The notes beneath the pieces were generated by a model. The model saw only the letters and a list, made by a program, of their open reading frames with translations. It was not told where the DNA came from and made no database searches. The translations under genes were made by a program, and so were the position numbers. Positions 45,743 through 57,602 of a stretch of 64,000 nucleotides of DNA are shown here, piece by piece; the first letter of the stretch is position 1, and each line of letters begins with the position of its first letter. The DNA is from Polaromonas jejuensis NBRC 106434 (GTDB taxonomy: Bacteria; Pseudomonadota; Gammaproteobacteria; Burkholderiales; Burkholderiaceae_C), in the NCBI RefSeq assembly GCF_001598235.1, contig NZ_BCYO01000005.1, positions 124,001 through 188,000 of the forward strand. Reading direction: 5' to 3'.

Positions 45743-47006
45743 AGAAGGCGGTCTTGGTGGGGCGGTTGGCGACGTTCAAGCTTGCCATCACCTCCGCAGT
45801 CTCCGCCAGCAGCTTTCCTTGCTTCCACACCTTCAGCCGATTCGCTCTGAGCCGAATCGCTTCGATGGTGTCCCGCGCCTGCAGCAGCACAAAGCTCGCA
45901 TCGCAGCCCACCTCCAGCCCATAGCCCTGCAGGTGCATCACCGCCGCCGCATTGGTCGTCACCGCGTCAAAGCATTGGCGAATGCCTTTCTGGCTGGTCA
46001 TCTGCGCCACATGCAGGCCCATGTGCGCCACCTCCAGCATGTCGCCGCTGCCCAGGCCGTACCAGGGGTCCATCACGCAGTCGTGGCCGAAGGCGACGTT
46101 GACACCGGCTGCCATCAGCTCCGGCACGCGGGTCATGCCGCGGCGTTTGGGGTAGGTGTCGTGGCGGCCTTGTAATGTGATGTTGATCAGGGGGTTGGCG
46201 ATCACGCTGACGCCGCTCTCGGCGATCAGCGGCAGCAGCTTGCTGACGTAGTAGTTGTCCATGCTGTGCATCGATGTGCAATGTGAGCCGTTGACGCGGC
46301 CCTGCAGGCCTAGGCGCTGGGCTTCAAACGCCAGCGTTTCGATGTGGCGCGAGAGCGGGTCGTCGGTTTCGTCGCAATGCATGTCGACCAGCAGGCTGCG
46401 CTCGGCGGCTATTTCGCACAGCAGCTTCACGCTGGCGGCGCCTTGTTCAGCAGTGCGTTCGAAGTGCGGTATGCCGCCGACCACGTCCACACCCTTGTCG
46501 AGCGCGCGCTTGAGGTTGTCGACGCCGCCCTGGGTGCGCAGCACGCCGTCTTGCGGAAAAGCCACCAGTTGCAGGTCGATGTAGGGCGCGACCTGTTTTT
46601 TGACCTCCAGCAGCGCGTCCACGGCCAGCAGGCTGGGGTCGCTGGTGTCCACGTGGCTGCGGATGGCCAGCAGGCCCTTGGCCACGGCCCAGTCGCAGTA
46701 GGTGAGGGCGCGCGCTATCAGCGCCTCGGCCGTGAGCAGCGGCTTGAGTTCGCCCCACAGGGCGATGCCTTCCAGCAGCGTGCCGCTTTCGTTCACGCGC
46801 GGCAGGCCGTAGCTGAGGGTGGCGTCCATGTGGAAGTGTGGGTCCACAAAAGGCGGGCTCAGCAGGTAACCGCCGGCGTCCACTGTTTCATGGGCGGGAG
46901 CGCTCAGGCCGGGCTCGATAGCGGTGATGCGGCCACCCTGCACCGCGACTGACATGTTCGTTCTGCCGTCGGGCAGGGCGGCGTTGGTGATGAGCAGGTC
47001 GAGCAT
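45729..47006 (-). CDS. codA: Cytosine deaminase (amidohydrolase family)
   Basis: 425 residues. Metal ligands: His-x-His in PPFVDPHFHMDATLSYGLPR, His in LLVDMHCDETDDPLSRHIET (with the catalytic Glu in CDETDD), the NGSHCTSMHSMDNYYVSKLL His, and Asp in VAFGHDCVMDPWYGLGSGDM. This is the bacterial CodA pattern; it deaminates cytosine to uracil. It ends the leftward operon with upp and the URC genes, 15 bases after the nucleosidase. Its 3' end overlaps the response-regulator stump, and a decayed copy of its 3' third lies 1.5 kb away. Confidence 0.94.
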   Translation of the reverse strand: MLDLLITNAALPDGRTNMSVAVQGGRITAIEPGLSAPAHETVDAGGYLLSPPFVDPHFHMDATLSYGLPRVNESGTLLEGIALWGELKPLLTAEALIARALTYCDWAVAKGLLAIRSHVDTSDPSLLAVDALLEVKKQVAPYIDLQLVAFPQDGVLRTQGGVDNLKRALDKGVDVVGGIPHFERTAEQGAASVKLLCEIAAERSLLVDMHCDETDDPLSRHIETLAFEAQRLGLQGRVNGSHCTSMHSMDNYYVSKLLPLIAESGVSVIANPLINITLQGRHDTYPKRRGMTRVPELMAAGVNVAFGHDCVMDPWYGLGSGDMLEVAHMGLHVAQMTSQKGIRQCFDAVTTNAAAVMHLQGYGLEVGCDASFVLLQARDTIEAIRLRANRLKVWKQGKLLAETAEVMASLNVANRPTKTAFFKVN

Positions 47007-47021
47007 GAAAGTGCTGTTGCC

Positions 47022-47987
47022 TCAGGGTTTCCAGGCGGCCAGAAACGCCAGCAACACCTTGGCGGAGTTGTCTGCCGCAATGCCCATGAAGGTGACCATT
47101 TCGTTTTCGCCCTCGCCGCCGCCCGCCAGGTCGCTGAGTGAGCGAAAGGCAATAAACGGCACGCTGTTACTGTAGGCCACCATGCCGACGGCGGCGGTTT
47201 CCATGTCAAGCACATTGGCCTGAAAAGTCTTGAAGGCGTATTCGCGGAAGCCCGCGTTGTCAACAAAGGCCTGGCCTGAAACGCCATTGCCGCCGACCAT
47301 GAGCTGCGGTTTGCGCGTCAGGCATTGGCCGGCGTTGCAACTGCCCAGGTCGACGTTGCGCAGGCCGCGTGCCACCTCCAGCATTTTGGGGTCAGCCTCG
47401 AACCAGAACTTGCGCACGGGTGTCGGGTTGGCCGCTGTGCGCGTCTCGACCTGGCGTGGATGCAGCATGCCGAAGGGCGGGAACAGCTGCGCTTCCATGC
47501 GGGGCGGCACCTTGAACCGGCCGGGCCCGGTTTCGCGTGCCATCAGTACTTCAAGGTATTGGCCCCATTGCGCAGGCACCGTGACGTCGCCGATGTGCAG
47601 CTCGGGGTTGACGCCGCCGGCAATGCCGCTGAACACAATGCTCTGAATATTGAAGCGGTCAAGCACCAGCTGGGTGTTCATGGCCGCGTTGGTCATGCTG
47701 ATGCCCGACAGGAACAGGACGACCGGTTTGCCTTCGAGTGTGCCGGTGGTGAACTCGACACCGTTGAGGCTGTGTTTGACCGGCGTTTGCAGTCGTTTTG
47801 ACAACAGCACCAGTTCAGGCTCAAAGGCCGACAGCACGGCGATGCGCGAGGTGTCATCCAGCCGTACCGGGGTGCCGGCGATGGGCGTCAGCGCTGCGCA
47901 ACCGCCCAGCGTCAGGGCCAGCAGCCCGGCCGTGAAGCAAGAAACCAGAAAACGGCCAAGTTGTCGTGGGGCAGTGGCGCAATGCAT
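47022..47987 (-). CDS. Lipoprotein nucleosidase (MTAN/PNP superfamily)
   Basis: 321 residues. Signal peptide with lipobox LGGC (Cys30), so it is a membrane-anchored periplasmic lipoprotein. The phosphorylase/nucleosidase fold follows: RIAVLSAFEPELVLLSKRLQ, VVLFLSGISMTNAAMNTQLV, IVFSGIAGGVNPELHIGDVT, ANVLDMETAAVGMVAYSNSV (the purine/ribose-binding MET) and AFRSLSDLAGGGEGEN with the catalytic Asp. An exported member next to codA and upp suggests it strips bases from nucleosides in the periplasm. Which nucleoside it accepts is not known. Gap of 89 bases to upp, filled by a repeat copy. Confidence 0.88.
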   Translation of the reverse strand: MHCATAPRQLGRFLVSCFTAGLLALTLGGCAALTPIAGTPVRLDDTSRIAVLSAFEPELVLLSKRLQTPVKHSLNGVEFTTGTLEGKPVVLFLSGISMTNAAMNTQLVLDRFNIQSIVFSGIAGGVNPELHIGDVTVPAQWGQYLEVLMARETGPGRFKVPPRMEAQLFPPFGMLHPRQVETRTAANPTPVRKFWFEADPKMLEVARGLRNVDLGSCNAGQCLTRKPQLMVGGNGVSGQAFVDNAGFREYAFKTFQANVLDMETAAVGMVAYSNSVPFIAFRSLSDLAGGGEGENEMVTFMGIAADNSAKVLLAFLAAWKP

Positions 47988-48028
47988 AGGGGCTGATGCA
48001 AGGTGGCGCGAAGGTCAACGGGGCTTTT

Positions 48029-48080
48029 GCTATCAATAAAGGAGCTTGAAGCACCCATATCTAAAGGGCTGCAGGCCTAC
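48029..48080. repeat. Interspersed palindromic element between upp and the nucleosidase
   Basis: GCTATCAATAAAGGAGCTTG, then CTAAAGGGCTGCAGGCCTAC. Its tail end supplies the TAG stop codon of upp on the minus strand (48077-48079). Confidence 0.6.
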
Positions 48081-48730
48081 TTCGTTCCGAAGATGCGGTC
48101 GCCCGCGTCGCCCAGGCCCGGCAGGATATAGCCATGTTCGTTGAGCTGGCGGTCGATGGCTGCGGTGTAGATGGGCACATCGGGGTGCGCGTTGTGCAGG
48201 GCGGCAATGCCTTCGGGGCAGGTCAGCAGGCAGACGAACTTGATGGATTTCGGATTCAGTTCCTTGAGCCGCTCCACGGCCGCGATGGCTGAATTGCCGG
48301 TGGCCAGCATTGGGTCGACGATGACGATGTCGCGCTCCTGCATGTCGTGCGGCATCTTGAAGTAATACTCTACCGCGGTCAGCGTCTTCGGGTCCCGGTA
48401 CAGCCCGACGTGGCCCACGCGCGCGCCCGGCACCACGCTGAGCATGCCTTCGAGGATGCCGTTGCCGGCGCGCAGGATGGAGACGAACACCAGTTTCTTG
48501 CCGTCGATCATCCTGGAGGTCGTTTTCTCCAGCGGTGTTTCGATCTCGATCTCCTGCATCGGCATGTCGCGGGTGACTTCGTAGGCCATCAGCATGCTCA
48601 GCTCATTGAGCAGCGTGCGAAAGGTGTTGGTGGATGCGTCCTTGCGGCGCATCAGCGTGAGCTTGTGCTGGACCAGCGGGTGGTCGATCAGGTGGACTTT
48701 GTCGTTAGCCTGGACAGTGGGGGTGGTCAT
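48077..48730 (-). CDS. upp: Uracil phosphoribosyltransferase
   Basis: 217 residues from the ATG at 48730, with GAGG upstream; the longer frame to 48952 runs into the next gene. [20 protein letters not shown] is the typical start. PRPP-binding loop [20 protein letters not shown], uracil-binding end [20 protein letters not shown] and [10 protein letters not shown]. Converts uracil + PRPP to UMP. It lies between codA/nucleosidase and the urc4/urc1-like genes, so here it probably feeds the URC degradation route (URC6 role) as well as salvage. Confidence 0.97.
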   Translation of the reverse strand: MTTPTVQANDKVHLIDHPLVQHKLTLMRRKDASTNTFRTLLNELSMLMAYEVTRDMPMQEIEIETPLEKTTSRMIDGKKLVFVSILRAGNGILEGMLSVVPGARVGHVGLYRDPKTLTAVEYYFKMPHDMQERDIVIVDPMLATGNSAIAAVERLKELNPKSIKFVCLLTCPEGIAALHNAHPDVPIYTAAIDRQLNEHGYILPGLGDAGDRIFGTK

Positions 48731-48756
48731 GTGCTGGTGTGCCTCTTCTTGGGTTC

Positions 48757-50052
48757 TCAAAATACGGTGCCGTCGCTTTGGATGTTCAGAGGCGGTTTGC
48801 CTCCGTGCAATTGCTGTGCCAATACGCGTCCCGCGGCCCAGGTCCCGCCTTCGAGGACGCAGGCCAGCGGCATTTGCGCAGCCGTCAATCCTAACTGCTC
48901 GCGAACCAGCGGCGCGAGTTCGTCGAGCAGCGCGACGGTCAAAGCCCGCCACTCCACGACCAGCTCATCACTCGCGTCGTGCAGGCGCTCTGCCTGCGAC
49001 GCGTCCTTCAGTTGCAGCACGCCGGCGTCCAGGAACAGGCCGCCGTTGCGGTACTCGGGCAGCCCGGTCAGGGCGTCCAGCCCTTCGACACGGATGCCCG
49101 CCCATTCAAAGGGTTCCAGCAGTGAGTAGGTGAGCCACTGCGACAGCTTGTGAAAGGGCATCCAGCCATCGCTGGGCTGGGTTGCGCTGCTGCCGGCGCC
49201 TTCACCGCAAGCGGCAGCGTGCCGCCAGCAATCACCGAGCGCGATGTTTCCGATGGCATTCTGCGCGGGCCAGATGGGCGCCAGGCCGGTCAGCAGCACC
49301 GACAGCACATCGTGCGCCCGGATGGTGGCCGTGGACCCGGCGCCGCGCGTGAGCACGTCAAACAGACAGCCGGGCCGGCCCGCCCGGCCAAACAGTTCAG
49401 GCTGGTCCTGCAGCGCCTGGCCGAGGCGGCGCAGCAGGGCTGCGCGCCCTTCCAGGCCGACCAGCGGGTTGCCGGCCGTGACCTGGAAGGCCCGGCCCAG
49501 GCGCTCGGCCGTCACCGCCTGCAGGCCCCTGGCGTCGGCCTGCAGCGGCTGCGCGGCATCGCCGGAAAACAGGCCGGCCATGAAGGCGTGAAAGCTGGCC
49601 ACGCCCAGGCCCTCCGAGCGCTTGTACTCGTGCTCGGGGTGCTGGTCCTGCGCAGCCTCCAGGTAGCGCCAGTCGGGGCCGGCCCCGGCATCGAGCAGCA
49701 CGCTGACAAGGGCCAGGTCGATATGGGTGCGGGCCCTGTCAGCCGGCAATGCCTGTTTCAGTGCCCGGTTCAGCTGGCCAACCCGGTCCACGCCGCCGGC
49801 TTCAAAGTGCCGCCAACGGCTGTGGTACGGAATCTTCAGGTCCGGGTAGCGGGTGCGGGTCAGTTCGGCCACCAGCACGGCGGCGGTGTCCAGCGCCCCG
49901 TCGTTGACCGTGAACCAGGCCGACTCGCCGCGGCGTGCCCGTTCGAGCAGGGCCCGGGCCCGCGTCCGTATCGTTTCTGTAGAACGTAGTTCGGCCGCAG
50001 CCGACATCAATTGGGCGTTATCAGCTATATTTTTCATAGCGGATGCGTCCAT
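48757..50052 (-). CDS. DUF1688 protein (URC4-like, uracil catabolism)
   Basis: 431 residues, matching the DUF1688/URC4 family of fungi and bacteria: [34 protein letters not shown] [47 protein letters not shown] and [19 protein letters not shown]4 is required for uracil use in the yeast URC pathway, but its reaction is not known to me. It is 12 bases after the GTP-cyclohydrolase-like gene and 26 before upp. The N-terminal codons (KNIAD) come from a repeat-core-like AGCTATATTTTTCATAGC; ATG 50037 is an alternative start. Confidence 0.92.
   Translation of the reverse strand: MDASAMKNIADNAQLMSAAAELRSTETIRTRARALLERARRGESAWFTVNDGALDTAAVLVAELTRTRYPDLKIPYHSRWRHFEAGGVDRVGQLNRALKQALPADRARTHIDLALVSVLLDAGAGPDWRYLEAAQDQHPEHEYKRSEGLGVASFHAFMAGLFSGDAAQPLQADARGLQAVTAERLGRAFQVTAGNPLVGLEGRAALLRRLGQALQDQPELFGRAGRPGCLFDVLTRGAGSTATIRAHDVLSVLLTGLAPIWPAQNAIGNIALGDCWRHAAACGEGAGSSATQPSDGWMPFHKLSQWLTYSLLEPFEWAGIRVEGLDALTGLPEYRNGGLFLDAGVLQLKDASQAERLHDASDELVVEWRALTVALLDELAPLVREQLGLTAAQMPLACVLEGGTWAAGRVLAQQLHGGKPPLNIQSDGTVF
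50023..50040. repeat. Repeat core at the start of the DUF1688 gene
   Basis: AGCTATATTTTTCATAGC, the CTAT..ATAG dyad of the family, inside the first codons. No tail is visible. Confidence 0.35.
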
Positions 50053-50064
50053 GAAATCAGGGGC

Positions 50065-51354
<1,290 letters not shown>

Positions 51355-51468
51355 TTCGGATCCTTCAAAAAATCCAATGTAGCGATGCATCCAGTGCTTG
51401 ACAAGGCCGTCGCTTCCTCACGGTCGTTAATTTGCGACAGGCGGTGCCGCGCAGGGCGCCTGGCGGCT

Positions 51469-52986
51469 TTAGCGCCGTTTACCGCCAAACAAGCTGCCCA
51501 GCACCCCGCGGATGATCTCGCGTCCCACGGCCGAGCCCATGGTGCGCACGGCGGACCTGGCCATGCGTTGGGCCAGGCCTTCATGCTTGCCGCCGCGCGG
51601 GCCGGTGCTGCCAAACAGCACATCGTTCAAGCCGCCCAGAATGCCGCCCGATGGGGCTTCACCCGCCGCACCGCCATTGGGCGCTTTGGCCACTTCGGTC
51701 GCCGCTGCCTCTGCGCGCCCCTGAAGCTTTTCGTAAGCCGATTCCCGATCCACGTCTTTTTCGTACACACCGGCCACCAGCGAGTTCTGCAGCAGCGACT
51801 GGCGTTGCTCGGGCGTGATCGGGCCGATCTGGCTGCCGGGCGGCAGCACATAGACGCGCTCGGTGACATTGGGCCGGCCCTTGGCGTCGAGAAAGCTCAC
51901 CAGCGCCTCGCCCACGGCCAGCTCGGTGATGGCGGTTTCAATGTCCAGTCCGGGCTTTTGCCGCATGGTCTGGGCCGTCGCCTTGACCGCCTTCTGGTCG
52001 CGCGGCGTGTAGGCGCGCAGGGCGTGCTGCACCCGGTTGCCCAGTTGCGCCAGCACCGAATCGGGGATGTCCAGCGGGTTTTGCGTCACAAAATAAACGC
52101 CGACGCCCTTGGAGCGCACCAGGCGCACCACCAGCTCGATGCGCTCGATCAGCACCTTGGGCGCCTCGTTGAACAGCAAATGGGCTTCATCAAAGAAAAA
52201 CACCAGCTTGGGCTGGTCGGGGTCGCCGATCTCGGGCAGCTGCTCGAACAGCTCGGACAGCATCCACAGCAGAAAGGTCGCGTACAGGCGCGGCGAATTC
52301 ATCAGCCTGTCGGCCGCCAGGATGTTCACGATGCCATGGCCGTTGCTGTCGGTTTGCATGAAGTCGCTGATGTTGAGCATGGGCTCGCCGAAGAACTTTT
52401 CGCCGCCCTGGCTGTCGATCTGCAGCAGTCCGCGCTGGATGGCGCCCACGCTGGCGGCGCTGACGTTGCCGTACTTCGTGGTGAACTCGCCGGCGTTGTC
52501 GCCCACATACTGCAGCATGGCGCGCAGGTCTTTCAGGTCCAGCAGCAGCAGGCCGTTGTCGTCGGCGATCTTGAACACCAGGTTGAGCACGCCAGCCTGG
52601 GTTTCATTGAGGTTGAGCATGCGGCCCAGCAGCAGCGGCCCCATGTCGGAGACGGTGGCGCGCACCGGGTGGCCCTGCTCGTCAAAAACATCCCACAGCG
52701 TGGCCGGGCAGGCCAGCGATTCTGGGGCGTCAATGCCGCGCTCCTTCAGGATGGCGGCCATTTTGTCGCCCAGGCTGCCGGCCTGGCTGATGCCCGTCAG
52801 GTCGCCCTTGACGTCGGCCATGAAGACCGGAACGCCGATTTTCGAGAAGCTTTCGGCCAGGGTTTGCAGGGTCACTGTCTTGCCGGTACCGGTCGCGCCC
52901 GTGATCAGGCCGTGGCGGTTGGCCAGCGCCGGCAGCAGTTCACAGAGGGTGTCGGTATTCTTGGCAATCAGTAGCGGATCGGCCAT
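51469..52986 (-). CDS. HerA/FtsK-like ATPase (DUF853, YjgR type)
   Basis: 505 residues. Walker [21 protein letters not shown], Walker [21 protein letters not shown], and a sensor-type [20 protein letters not shown]. The C-terminal part ([20 protein letters not shown] and Gly/Ala-rich segments) is low complexity with basic residues. The family is related to archaeal HerA DNA-export ATPases, but its job in proteobacteria is unknown. AGGAA 9 bases before the ATG. Same direction as the URC operon, 114 bases upstream of it. Confidence 0.92.
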   Translation of the reverse strand: MADPLLIAKNTDTLCELLPALANRHGLITGATGTGKTVTLQTLAESFSKIGVPVFMADVKGDLTGISQAGSLGDKMAAILKERGIDAPESLACPATLWDVFDEQGHPVRATVSDMGPLLLGRMLNLNETQAGVLNLVFKIADDNGLLLLDLKDLRAMLQYVGDNAGEFTTKYGNVSAASVGAIQRGLLQIDSQGGEKFFGEPMLNISDFMQTDSNGHGIVNILAADRLMNSPRLYATFLLWMLSELFEQLPEIGDPDQPKLVFFFDEAHLLFNEAPKVLIERIELVVRLVRSKGVGVYFVTQNPLDIPDSVLAQLGNRVQHALRAYTPRDQKAVKATAQTMRQKPGLDIETAITELAVGEALVSFLDAKGRPNVTERVYVLPPGSQIGPITPEQRQSLLQNSLVAGVYEKDVDRESAYEKLQGRAEAAATEVAKAPNGGAAGEAPSGGILGGLNDVLFGSTGPRGGKHEGLAQRMARSAVRTMGSAVGREIIRGVLGSLFGGKRR

Positions 52987-53077
52987 AGTTTGTGTATTCC
53001 TGAGGAAACCCCGCAGGGGAAGCGGGTGAAAAGTAAAATAGAGGGAGTAGATTAAATCAATTACAAAAGGATTTTCC

Positions 53078-53803
53078 GTGGCTGGTCATAGCAAATGGGC
53101 GAATATTCAACACCGCAAGGGTCGCCAGGACGAAAAACGCCAGCGCGTCTGGACCCGTGTGATGCGCGAGATCATGGTGGCAGCCCGCATGGGCGGCGGT
53201 GACCTGGGCACCAACCCGCGTTTGCGCCTGGCCGTGGACAAGGCCAAGGCCGCCAACATGCCTGCCGAAAACGTCAAGTACGGTATTGCCAAAGCCACCG
53301 GCAGCCTGGAAGGCGTTCACTACGAGGAAATCCGCTACGAAGGCTACGGCTTTGGCGGGGCGGCCATCCTGGTCGACTGCATGACCGACAACAAGGTGCG
53401 CACCGTGGCGGAGGTTCGTCATGCGTTTGCCAAGCATGGCGGCCACATGGGAACCGAAGGCTCGGTGGCTTTTCAGTTCAAGCACTGCGGCCAGCTGATT
53501 TTTGCGCCGGGCACCAGTGAAGACAAGGTCATGGAAGCGGCGCTGGAGGCCGGCGCCGACGATGTAATCACCCATGACGACGGCGCCATTGAGGTGCTGA
53601 CGCCCTATACCCAGTTTGAAACCGTCAAAAAAGCGCTGGAAGCCGCCGGGCTGAAGGCCGAGGTGGCCGAGGTCACCATGCGCGCCGACAACATGATCGA
53701 GCTGACGGGCGAAGACGCCCAGAAGATGCAAAGGCTGCTGGATGTGCTGGAAGACCTGGACGATACGCAGGAAGTCTTTCACAACGCCTCGCTGCCTGAG
53801 TAA
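53078..53803 (+). CDS. yebC: YebC/PmpR family regulator (TACO1-like)
   Basis: 241 residues with a GTG start and AAAGGA 6 bases upstream. [20 protein letters not shown] is the invariant N-terminus; [40 protein letters not shown] and TEGSVAFQF follow. The family acts as DNA-binding regulator in some bacteria and helps ribosomes through proline-rich sequences in others. Monocistronic or leading purD, 36 bases downstream. Confidence 0.96.
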   Translation: MAGHSKWANIQHRKGRQDEKRQRVWTRVMREIMVAARMGGGDLGTNPRLRLAVDKAKAANMPAENVKYGIAKATGSLEGVHYEEIRYEGYGFGGAAILVDCMTDNKVRTVAEVRHAFAKHGGHMGTEGSVAFQFKHCGQLIFAPGTSEDKVMEAALEAGADDVITHDDGAIEVLTPYTQFETVKKALEAAGLKAEVAEVTMRADNMIELTGEDAQKMQRLLDVLEDLDDTQEVFHNASLPE

Positions 53804-53839
53804 TCAGCCTCCCTCAAGTCAAACAATGAAAGTTGCAGA

Positions 53840-55132
53840 ATGAAAGTTTTAGTGGTCGGCGGCGGCGGCCGTGAGCATGCCTTGGCCTGGAAGCTGGCCC
53901 AATCGCCCAAGGTGCAAGCGGTTTACGTGGCGCCCGGCAACGGCGGTACCGCGCTGGATGCGCGGCTTGAGAACATCAACATCACCGATGTCAAGGCGCT
54001 GCGGGCCTGGGCAGCTACAGAAAAGATAGCGCTGACGGTGGTCGGCCCGGAGCAGCCGCTGGCGGCCGGCATTGTGGATGAATTCCGCGCCCACGGCCTG
54101 CGGGTGTTTGGCCCGACCAAGGCGGCGGCGCAGCTGGAAAGCTCCAAGGCCTTTTCCAAGGCCTTCATGAAGCGCCACCATATCCCGACGGCGGAATACG
54201 AAACCTTCACCGATGCGGTGGCGGCGCACGCCTATGTCGACGAAAAGGGTGCGCCCATCGTCGTCAAGGCCGATGGCCTGGCGGCCGGCAAGGGCGTGGT
54301 GGTGGCCATGACCTTGCACGAGGCGCATGAGGCGATCGAGTTCATGCTGGCGCCCAACCCCGACTTCAACCCCCTGGGCGTGACGCACAACGAAGGCGGC
54401 GCGCGCGTCGTCATCGAGGAATTCCTGCAGGGCGAGGAAGCCAGTTTCATCGTCATGTGTGACGGCAAGAACGTGGCGGCCATGGCTACCAGCCAGGACC
54501 ACAAGCGCCTGCTCGATGGCGACCAGGGGCCGAACACGGGCGGCATGGGCGCGTATTCGCCGGCGCCGGTGGTCACGCCCGAAGTCCATGGGCGGGCCAT
54601 GCGTGAAATCATCCTGCCCACCATCAAAGGCATGGAAAAAGACGGCATTCCGTTCACCGGCTTTTTGTACGCCGGCCTCATGATCGATGCGCAGGGCAAG
54701 CCCAAGACGCTGGAGTTCAACTGCCGCATGGGCGACCCGGAAACCCAGCCCATCATGATGCGCCTCAAAACCGACCTCTATGACGTGATGATGGCGGCCA
54801 CCTCGGGCACGCTGGACCAGGTCGAGCTCGAATGGGACCGCCGTCCGGCCCTGGGCGTGGTGATGGCCGCGCACGGCTACCCGCTGCAGCCGCGCAAGGG
54901 CGATGTCATCCAGGGCTTGCCGCAGGCCGCCGAGGATGCCATGGTGTTCCACGCCGGCACCCAGAAGCAGGACAGCAGCACCGTCACCTCGGGCGGCCGG
55001 GTGCTGTGCGTGACGGCGCTGGGCGGCACCGTCAAGGCCGCCCAGCAGCGCGCCTACGACCTTGCCCGCGGCATCAGATTCGAGGGCGCGCAATACCGCA
55101 AGGACATTGGATACCGGGCCGTCAAGTCCTGA
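53840..55132 (+). CDS. purD: Phosphoribosylamine-glycine ligase
   Basis: 430 residues. [20 protein letters not shown] is the N-domain signature. ATP-grasp elements [20 protein letters not shown] and the metal-binding [20 protein letters not shown] are present, with [20 protein letters not shown] between. Second step of de novo purine synthesis (GAR formation). The start overlaps a 5-codon frame (ATG 53826, stop 53841-53843) by ATGA. Residues [11 protein letters not shown] come from a repeat-core-like sequence. It is followed by hemF. Confidence 0.97.
   Translation: MKVLVVGGGGREHALAWKLAQSPKVQAVYVAPGNGGTALDARLENINITDVKALRAWAATEKIALTVVGPEQPLAAGIVDEFRAHGLRVFGPTKAAAQLESSKAFSKAFMKRHHIPTAEYETFTDAVAAHAYVDEKGAPIVVKADGLAAGKGVVVAMTLHEAHEAIEFMLAPNPDFNPLGVTHNEGGARVVIEEFLQGEEASFIVMCDGKNVAAMATSQDHKRLLDGDQGPNTGGMGAYSPAPVVTPEVHGRAMREIILPTIKGMEKDGIPFTGFLYAGLMIDAQGKPKTLEFNCRMGDPETQPIMMRLKTDLYDVMMAATSGTLDQVELEWDRRPALGVVMAAHGYPLQPRKGDVIQGLPQAAEDAMVFHAGTQKQDSSTVTSGGRVLCVTALGGTVKAAQQRAYDLARGIRFEGAQYRKDIGYRAVKS
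54013..54030. repeat. Possible repeat core inside purD
   Basis: AGCTACAGAAAAGATAGC, a CTA...TAG dyad read in frame as ATEKIA. No tail, so this may be chance. Confidence 0.25.
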
Positions 55133-55202
55133 TGGGCATGGATTTTCAGCCGCTCGTCCGGGGCCATCGGCCGGCCGGGGTCATCTGTCGTTTCCAGGTT
55201 CA

Positions 55203-56126
55203 ATGAGCATGACCGATCTTTCAAGCGTCCGCATATTCCTACTCGGCCTGCAGGAGCGCATCACCAGCGCTATCGCTGAGATCGATGGCCAGCCATTTCT
55301 GGCGGACCACTGGCAAAAGGAGCCCGGTGAGGCGCTGCAGGGCAATGGCATCACCAAAATCCTGGAGCAGGGCGAGGTGTTTGAGCGCGCAGGCTGCGGC
55401 TTTTCGCATGTGCGCGGCCCCAGGCTGCCCCCTTCGGCCACCCAGCACCGGCCGGAGCTCGCGGGCGCGCCGTTTGAAGCCATGGGGGTTTCGCTGGTGT
55501 TCCATCCGCGCAACCCCTATGTGCCAACCGTGCACATGAATGTGCGCATGCTGGCCGCAACACCCCCCAAGGCCGCGGGCGAGCCCGTCTGCTGGTTTGG
55601 CGGCGGCATGGACCTGACACCTTATTACGGCTTTGATGAGGACGCCGTGCATTTCCACCAGGTTTGCAAGGACGCGCTGGCGCCGTTTGGCAGCGACAAA
55701 TACCCGCGCTTCAAGCAGTGGTGCGACGAGTATTTCTACCTCAAGCACCGCCAGGAGCCGCGCGGCATAGGCGGCGTGTTTTTTGACGACTTCCAGGAAC
55801 TCGGCCTGGAGCGGAGTTTTGCCATGATGCAAAGCGTCGGCGATTCGTTTTTGCAGGCTTACCTGCCCATTGTGGCGCGCCGCAAGGACACCCCTTATGG
55901 CGAGCGCGAGCGCGATTTCCAGCTCTACCGGCGCGGCCGTTATGTCGAGTTCAACCTGGTGTGGGACCGCGGCACGCACTTTGGCTTGCAATCAGGCGGG
56001 CGCACGGAGTCGATTCTTCTTTCCATGCCGCCGCAGGCGAGCTGGTCTTACCAGCGCCCGGTCGAGGCCGGCTCGCCTGAGGAGCGTTTGTACAAAGAGT
56101 TTCTTGTCAGGCGGGACTGGGTTTGA
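55203..56126 (+). CDS. hemF: Oxygen-dependent coproporphyrinogen III oxidase
   Basis: 307 residues from ATG 55203 (AGG 6 bases upstream). Signatures: [26 protein letters not shown]-type [40 protein letters not shown] and [20 protein letters not shown]. Decarboxylates two propionates of coproporphyrinogen III in haem synthesis, using O2. It overlaps nadD by TTGA, starting the hemF-nadD-rsfS-rlmH-maf series. Confidence 0.97.
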   Translation: MSMTDLSSVRIFLLGLQERITSAIAEIDGQPFLADHWQKEPGEALQGNGITKILEQGEVFERAGCGFSHVRGPRLPPSATQHRPELAGAPFEAMGVSLVFHPRNPYVPTVHMNVRMLAATPPKAAGEPVCWFGGGMDLTPYYGFDEDAVHFHQVCKDALAPFGSDKYPRFKQWCDEYFYLKHRQEPRGIGGVFFDDFQELGLERSFAMMQSVGDSFLQAYLPIVARRKDTPYGERERDFQLYRRGRYVEFNLVWDRGTHFGLQSGGRTESILLSMPPQASWSYQRPVEAGSPEERLYKEFLVRRDWV

Positions 56127-56755
56127 ACGCAGCAGCGCCTCCAGGAGCAAAGCACATCGGCGTGTTTGGCGGTGCGTTTGACCCGCCGCACAACGCGCAT
56201 GTCGCGATGGCCAGAGCGGCGCTGGCGCAGTTCGGCCTCGACGTGCTGTACATCATCCCCACAGGGCAGGCCTGGCACAAGGCGAGGGGGCTGACCGCGC
56301 CCGAGCACCGGCTGGCCATGGCCAGGCTGGCGTTTGAGGATGTGGCGCGCGTGGTGGTCGATGAGCGCGAGTTGCAGCGCCCCGGGCCGACCTTCACGAT
56401 TGACACTTTGCTGGCCCTGCAGGCCGAAAATCCGCAGGCCCAGCTCTACCTCTTCATTGGGGCGGACCAGTTCGCCGCCTTCCGGCAATGGCACCGGTGG
56501 CAGGAGATTCTTGAAATTGCTATAATTTGTATAGCTGATCGCACACAATCCACGCTGGCTGAAGCTCAATTTGACGCTTACGCTGGCGACAGGGGCCGGT
56601 TTTTCACCCTCCAATTGCCCCTGATGCCTGTCAGTGCCACCCAGATTCGCCAGCTGGCGGCCTCCGGTGCCGCGACTTCCGGGGGTATCGCCCAGTTGGT
56701 CCCCGAACCGGTTGCACGTTATATTTCAGCCCATCAGCTGTACAGTTCCCGTTAA
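56123..56755 (+). CDS. nadD: Nicotinate-nucleotide adenylyltransferase
   Basis: 210 residues with a TTG start overlapping the hemF stop. [20 protein letters not shown] carries the HxGH-like nucleotidyltransferase motif (here HNAH). [40 protein letters not shown] and [10 protein letters not shown] follow. Makes deamido-NAD from nicotinate mononucleotide. A segment near residues 132-150 ([20 protein letters not shown]) is encoded by repeat-like DNA. Confidence 0.96.
   Translation: MNAAAPPGAKHIGVFGGAFDPPHNAHVAMARAALAQFGLDVLYIIPTGQAWHKARGLTAPEHRLAMARLAFEDVARVVVDERELQRPGPTFTIDTLLALQAENPQAQLYLFIGADQFAAFRQWHRWQEILEIAIICIADRTQSTLAEAQFDAYAGDRGRFFTLQLPLMPVSATQIRQLAASGAATSGGIAQLVPEPVARYISAHQLYSSR
56518..56568. 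repeat. Repeat element inside nadD
   Basis: TGCTATAATTTGTATAGCTGATCGC then CACGCTGGCTGAAGCTC: the dyad core and a GGCTG-AAG-C tail like the copy at 160-222, translated in frame. Confidence 0.55.
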
Positions 56756-56783
56756 TTTCCACCTCATTGAAGCAAAGCACTGC

Positions 56784-57602
56784 ATGACCTCCACCACTGT
56801 CAAAACCTCCAGCACCGCCGACAAGAAAGATGTCCAGAAATTGCAGCGCGCCATCGTTGATGGGCTGGAGGACGTCAAAGCGCAGGATATACAGGTCTTC
56901 GACACCGAGCACATCACTTCGCTCTTTGAGCGCGTGATCGTCGCCTCGGGAACCTCCAACCGCCAGACCAAGGCGCTGGCTGCCAGTGTGCGTGATGCGG
57001 TGCGGGAAGCCGGCTTTGCCAAGCCTCGCATTGAAGGGGAGGAAAACGGTGAGTGGATCATTGTGGACTGTGGCGCTGCCGTCGCGCACATCATGCAGCC
57101 CACGATTCGCCAGTATTACCACCTGGAAGAGCTCTGGGGCGAAAAGCCGGTCAAGACCAAACTGGGCGCGGCGTCGCCCTTGCCCAAGGTCTCCAGCAAA
57201 ATTGAGGTGGCGGTGGAAGCCAAGCCGGCAGCCAAGCGCAAGGTCGCCGCGAAGTCCGGCGTGAAAGCCGCGGGCAAGACTTCCTCCAAGGCGGAAAAGG
57301 CGCCTGCGAAGGCACCGGCCAAGGCCCCTGGCTCCAGCTATGTGGGGCGCGTGGGCAAAACCAACGACTGGACCGCCAAGCGAAATGCCACGGCCACGGC
57401 GGCCGAACCCGCCGCCAAAACTTCCAGAGTGGCGGCCAAAAAGGCCCCCGCCAAATCAGCCGCGCGGCCAGCGACCAAGACCCCCATCGTGAAGGTGCCG
57501 GCGCCCAAAAAAGTCGCGGCCAAGAAGGCGGTTGCCAAAACCGCCGCTAAAACAGCAGCCAAAAAGCCCGCCGCCAAGAAAACCAGCCCACGGAGCAAAT
57601 GA
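56784..57602 (+). CDS. rsfS: Ribosomal silencing factor RsfS with long Lys/Ala/Pro tail
   Basis: 272 residues from the ATG at 56784, more than twice the usual 105-120. Residues about 15-125 are the RsfS domain: [60 protein letters not shown] and [12 protein letters not shown]. It binds ribosomal protein L14 and blocks subunit joining in starvation. The remaining 145 residues are a basic, low-complexity tail built from AAKK, KAPAK and KPAAKK units, like bacterial histone-H1 proteins. It overlaps rlmH by ATGA. Confidence 0.94.
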   Translation: MTSTTVKTSSTADKKDVQKLQRAIVDGLEDVKAQDIQVFDTEHITSLFERVIVASGTSNRQTKALAASVRDAVREAGFAKPRIEGEENGEWIIVDCGAAVAHIMQPTIRQYYHLEELWGEKPVKTKLGAASPLPKVSSKIEVAVEAKPAAKRKVAAKSGVKAAGKTSSKAEKAPAKAPAKAPGSSYVGRVGKTNDWTAKRNATATAAEPAAKTSRVAAKKAPAKSAARPATKTPIVKVPAPKKVAAKKAVAKTAAKTAAKKPAAKKTSPRSK

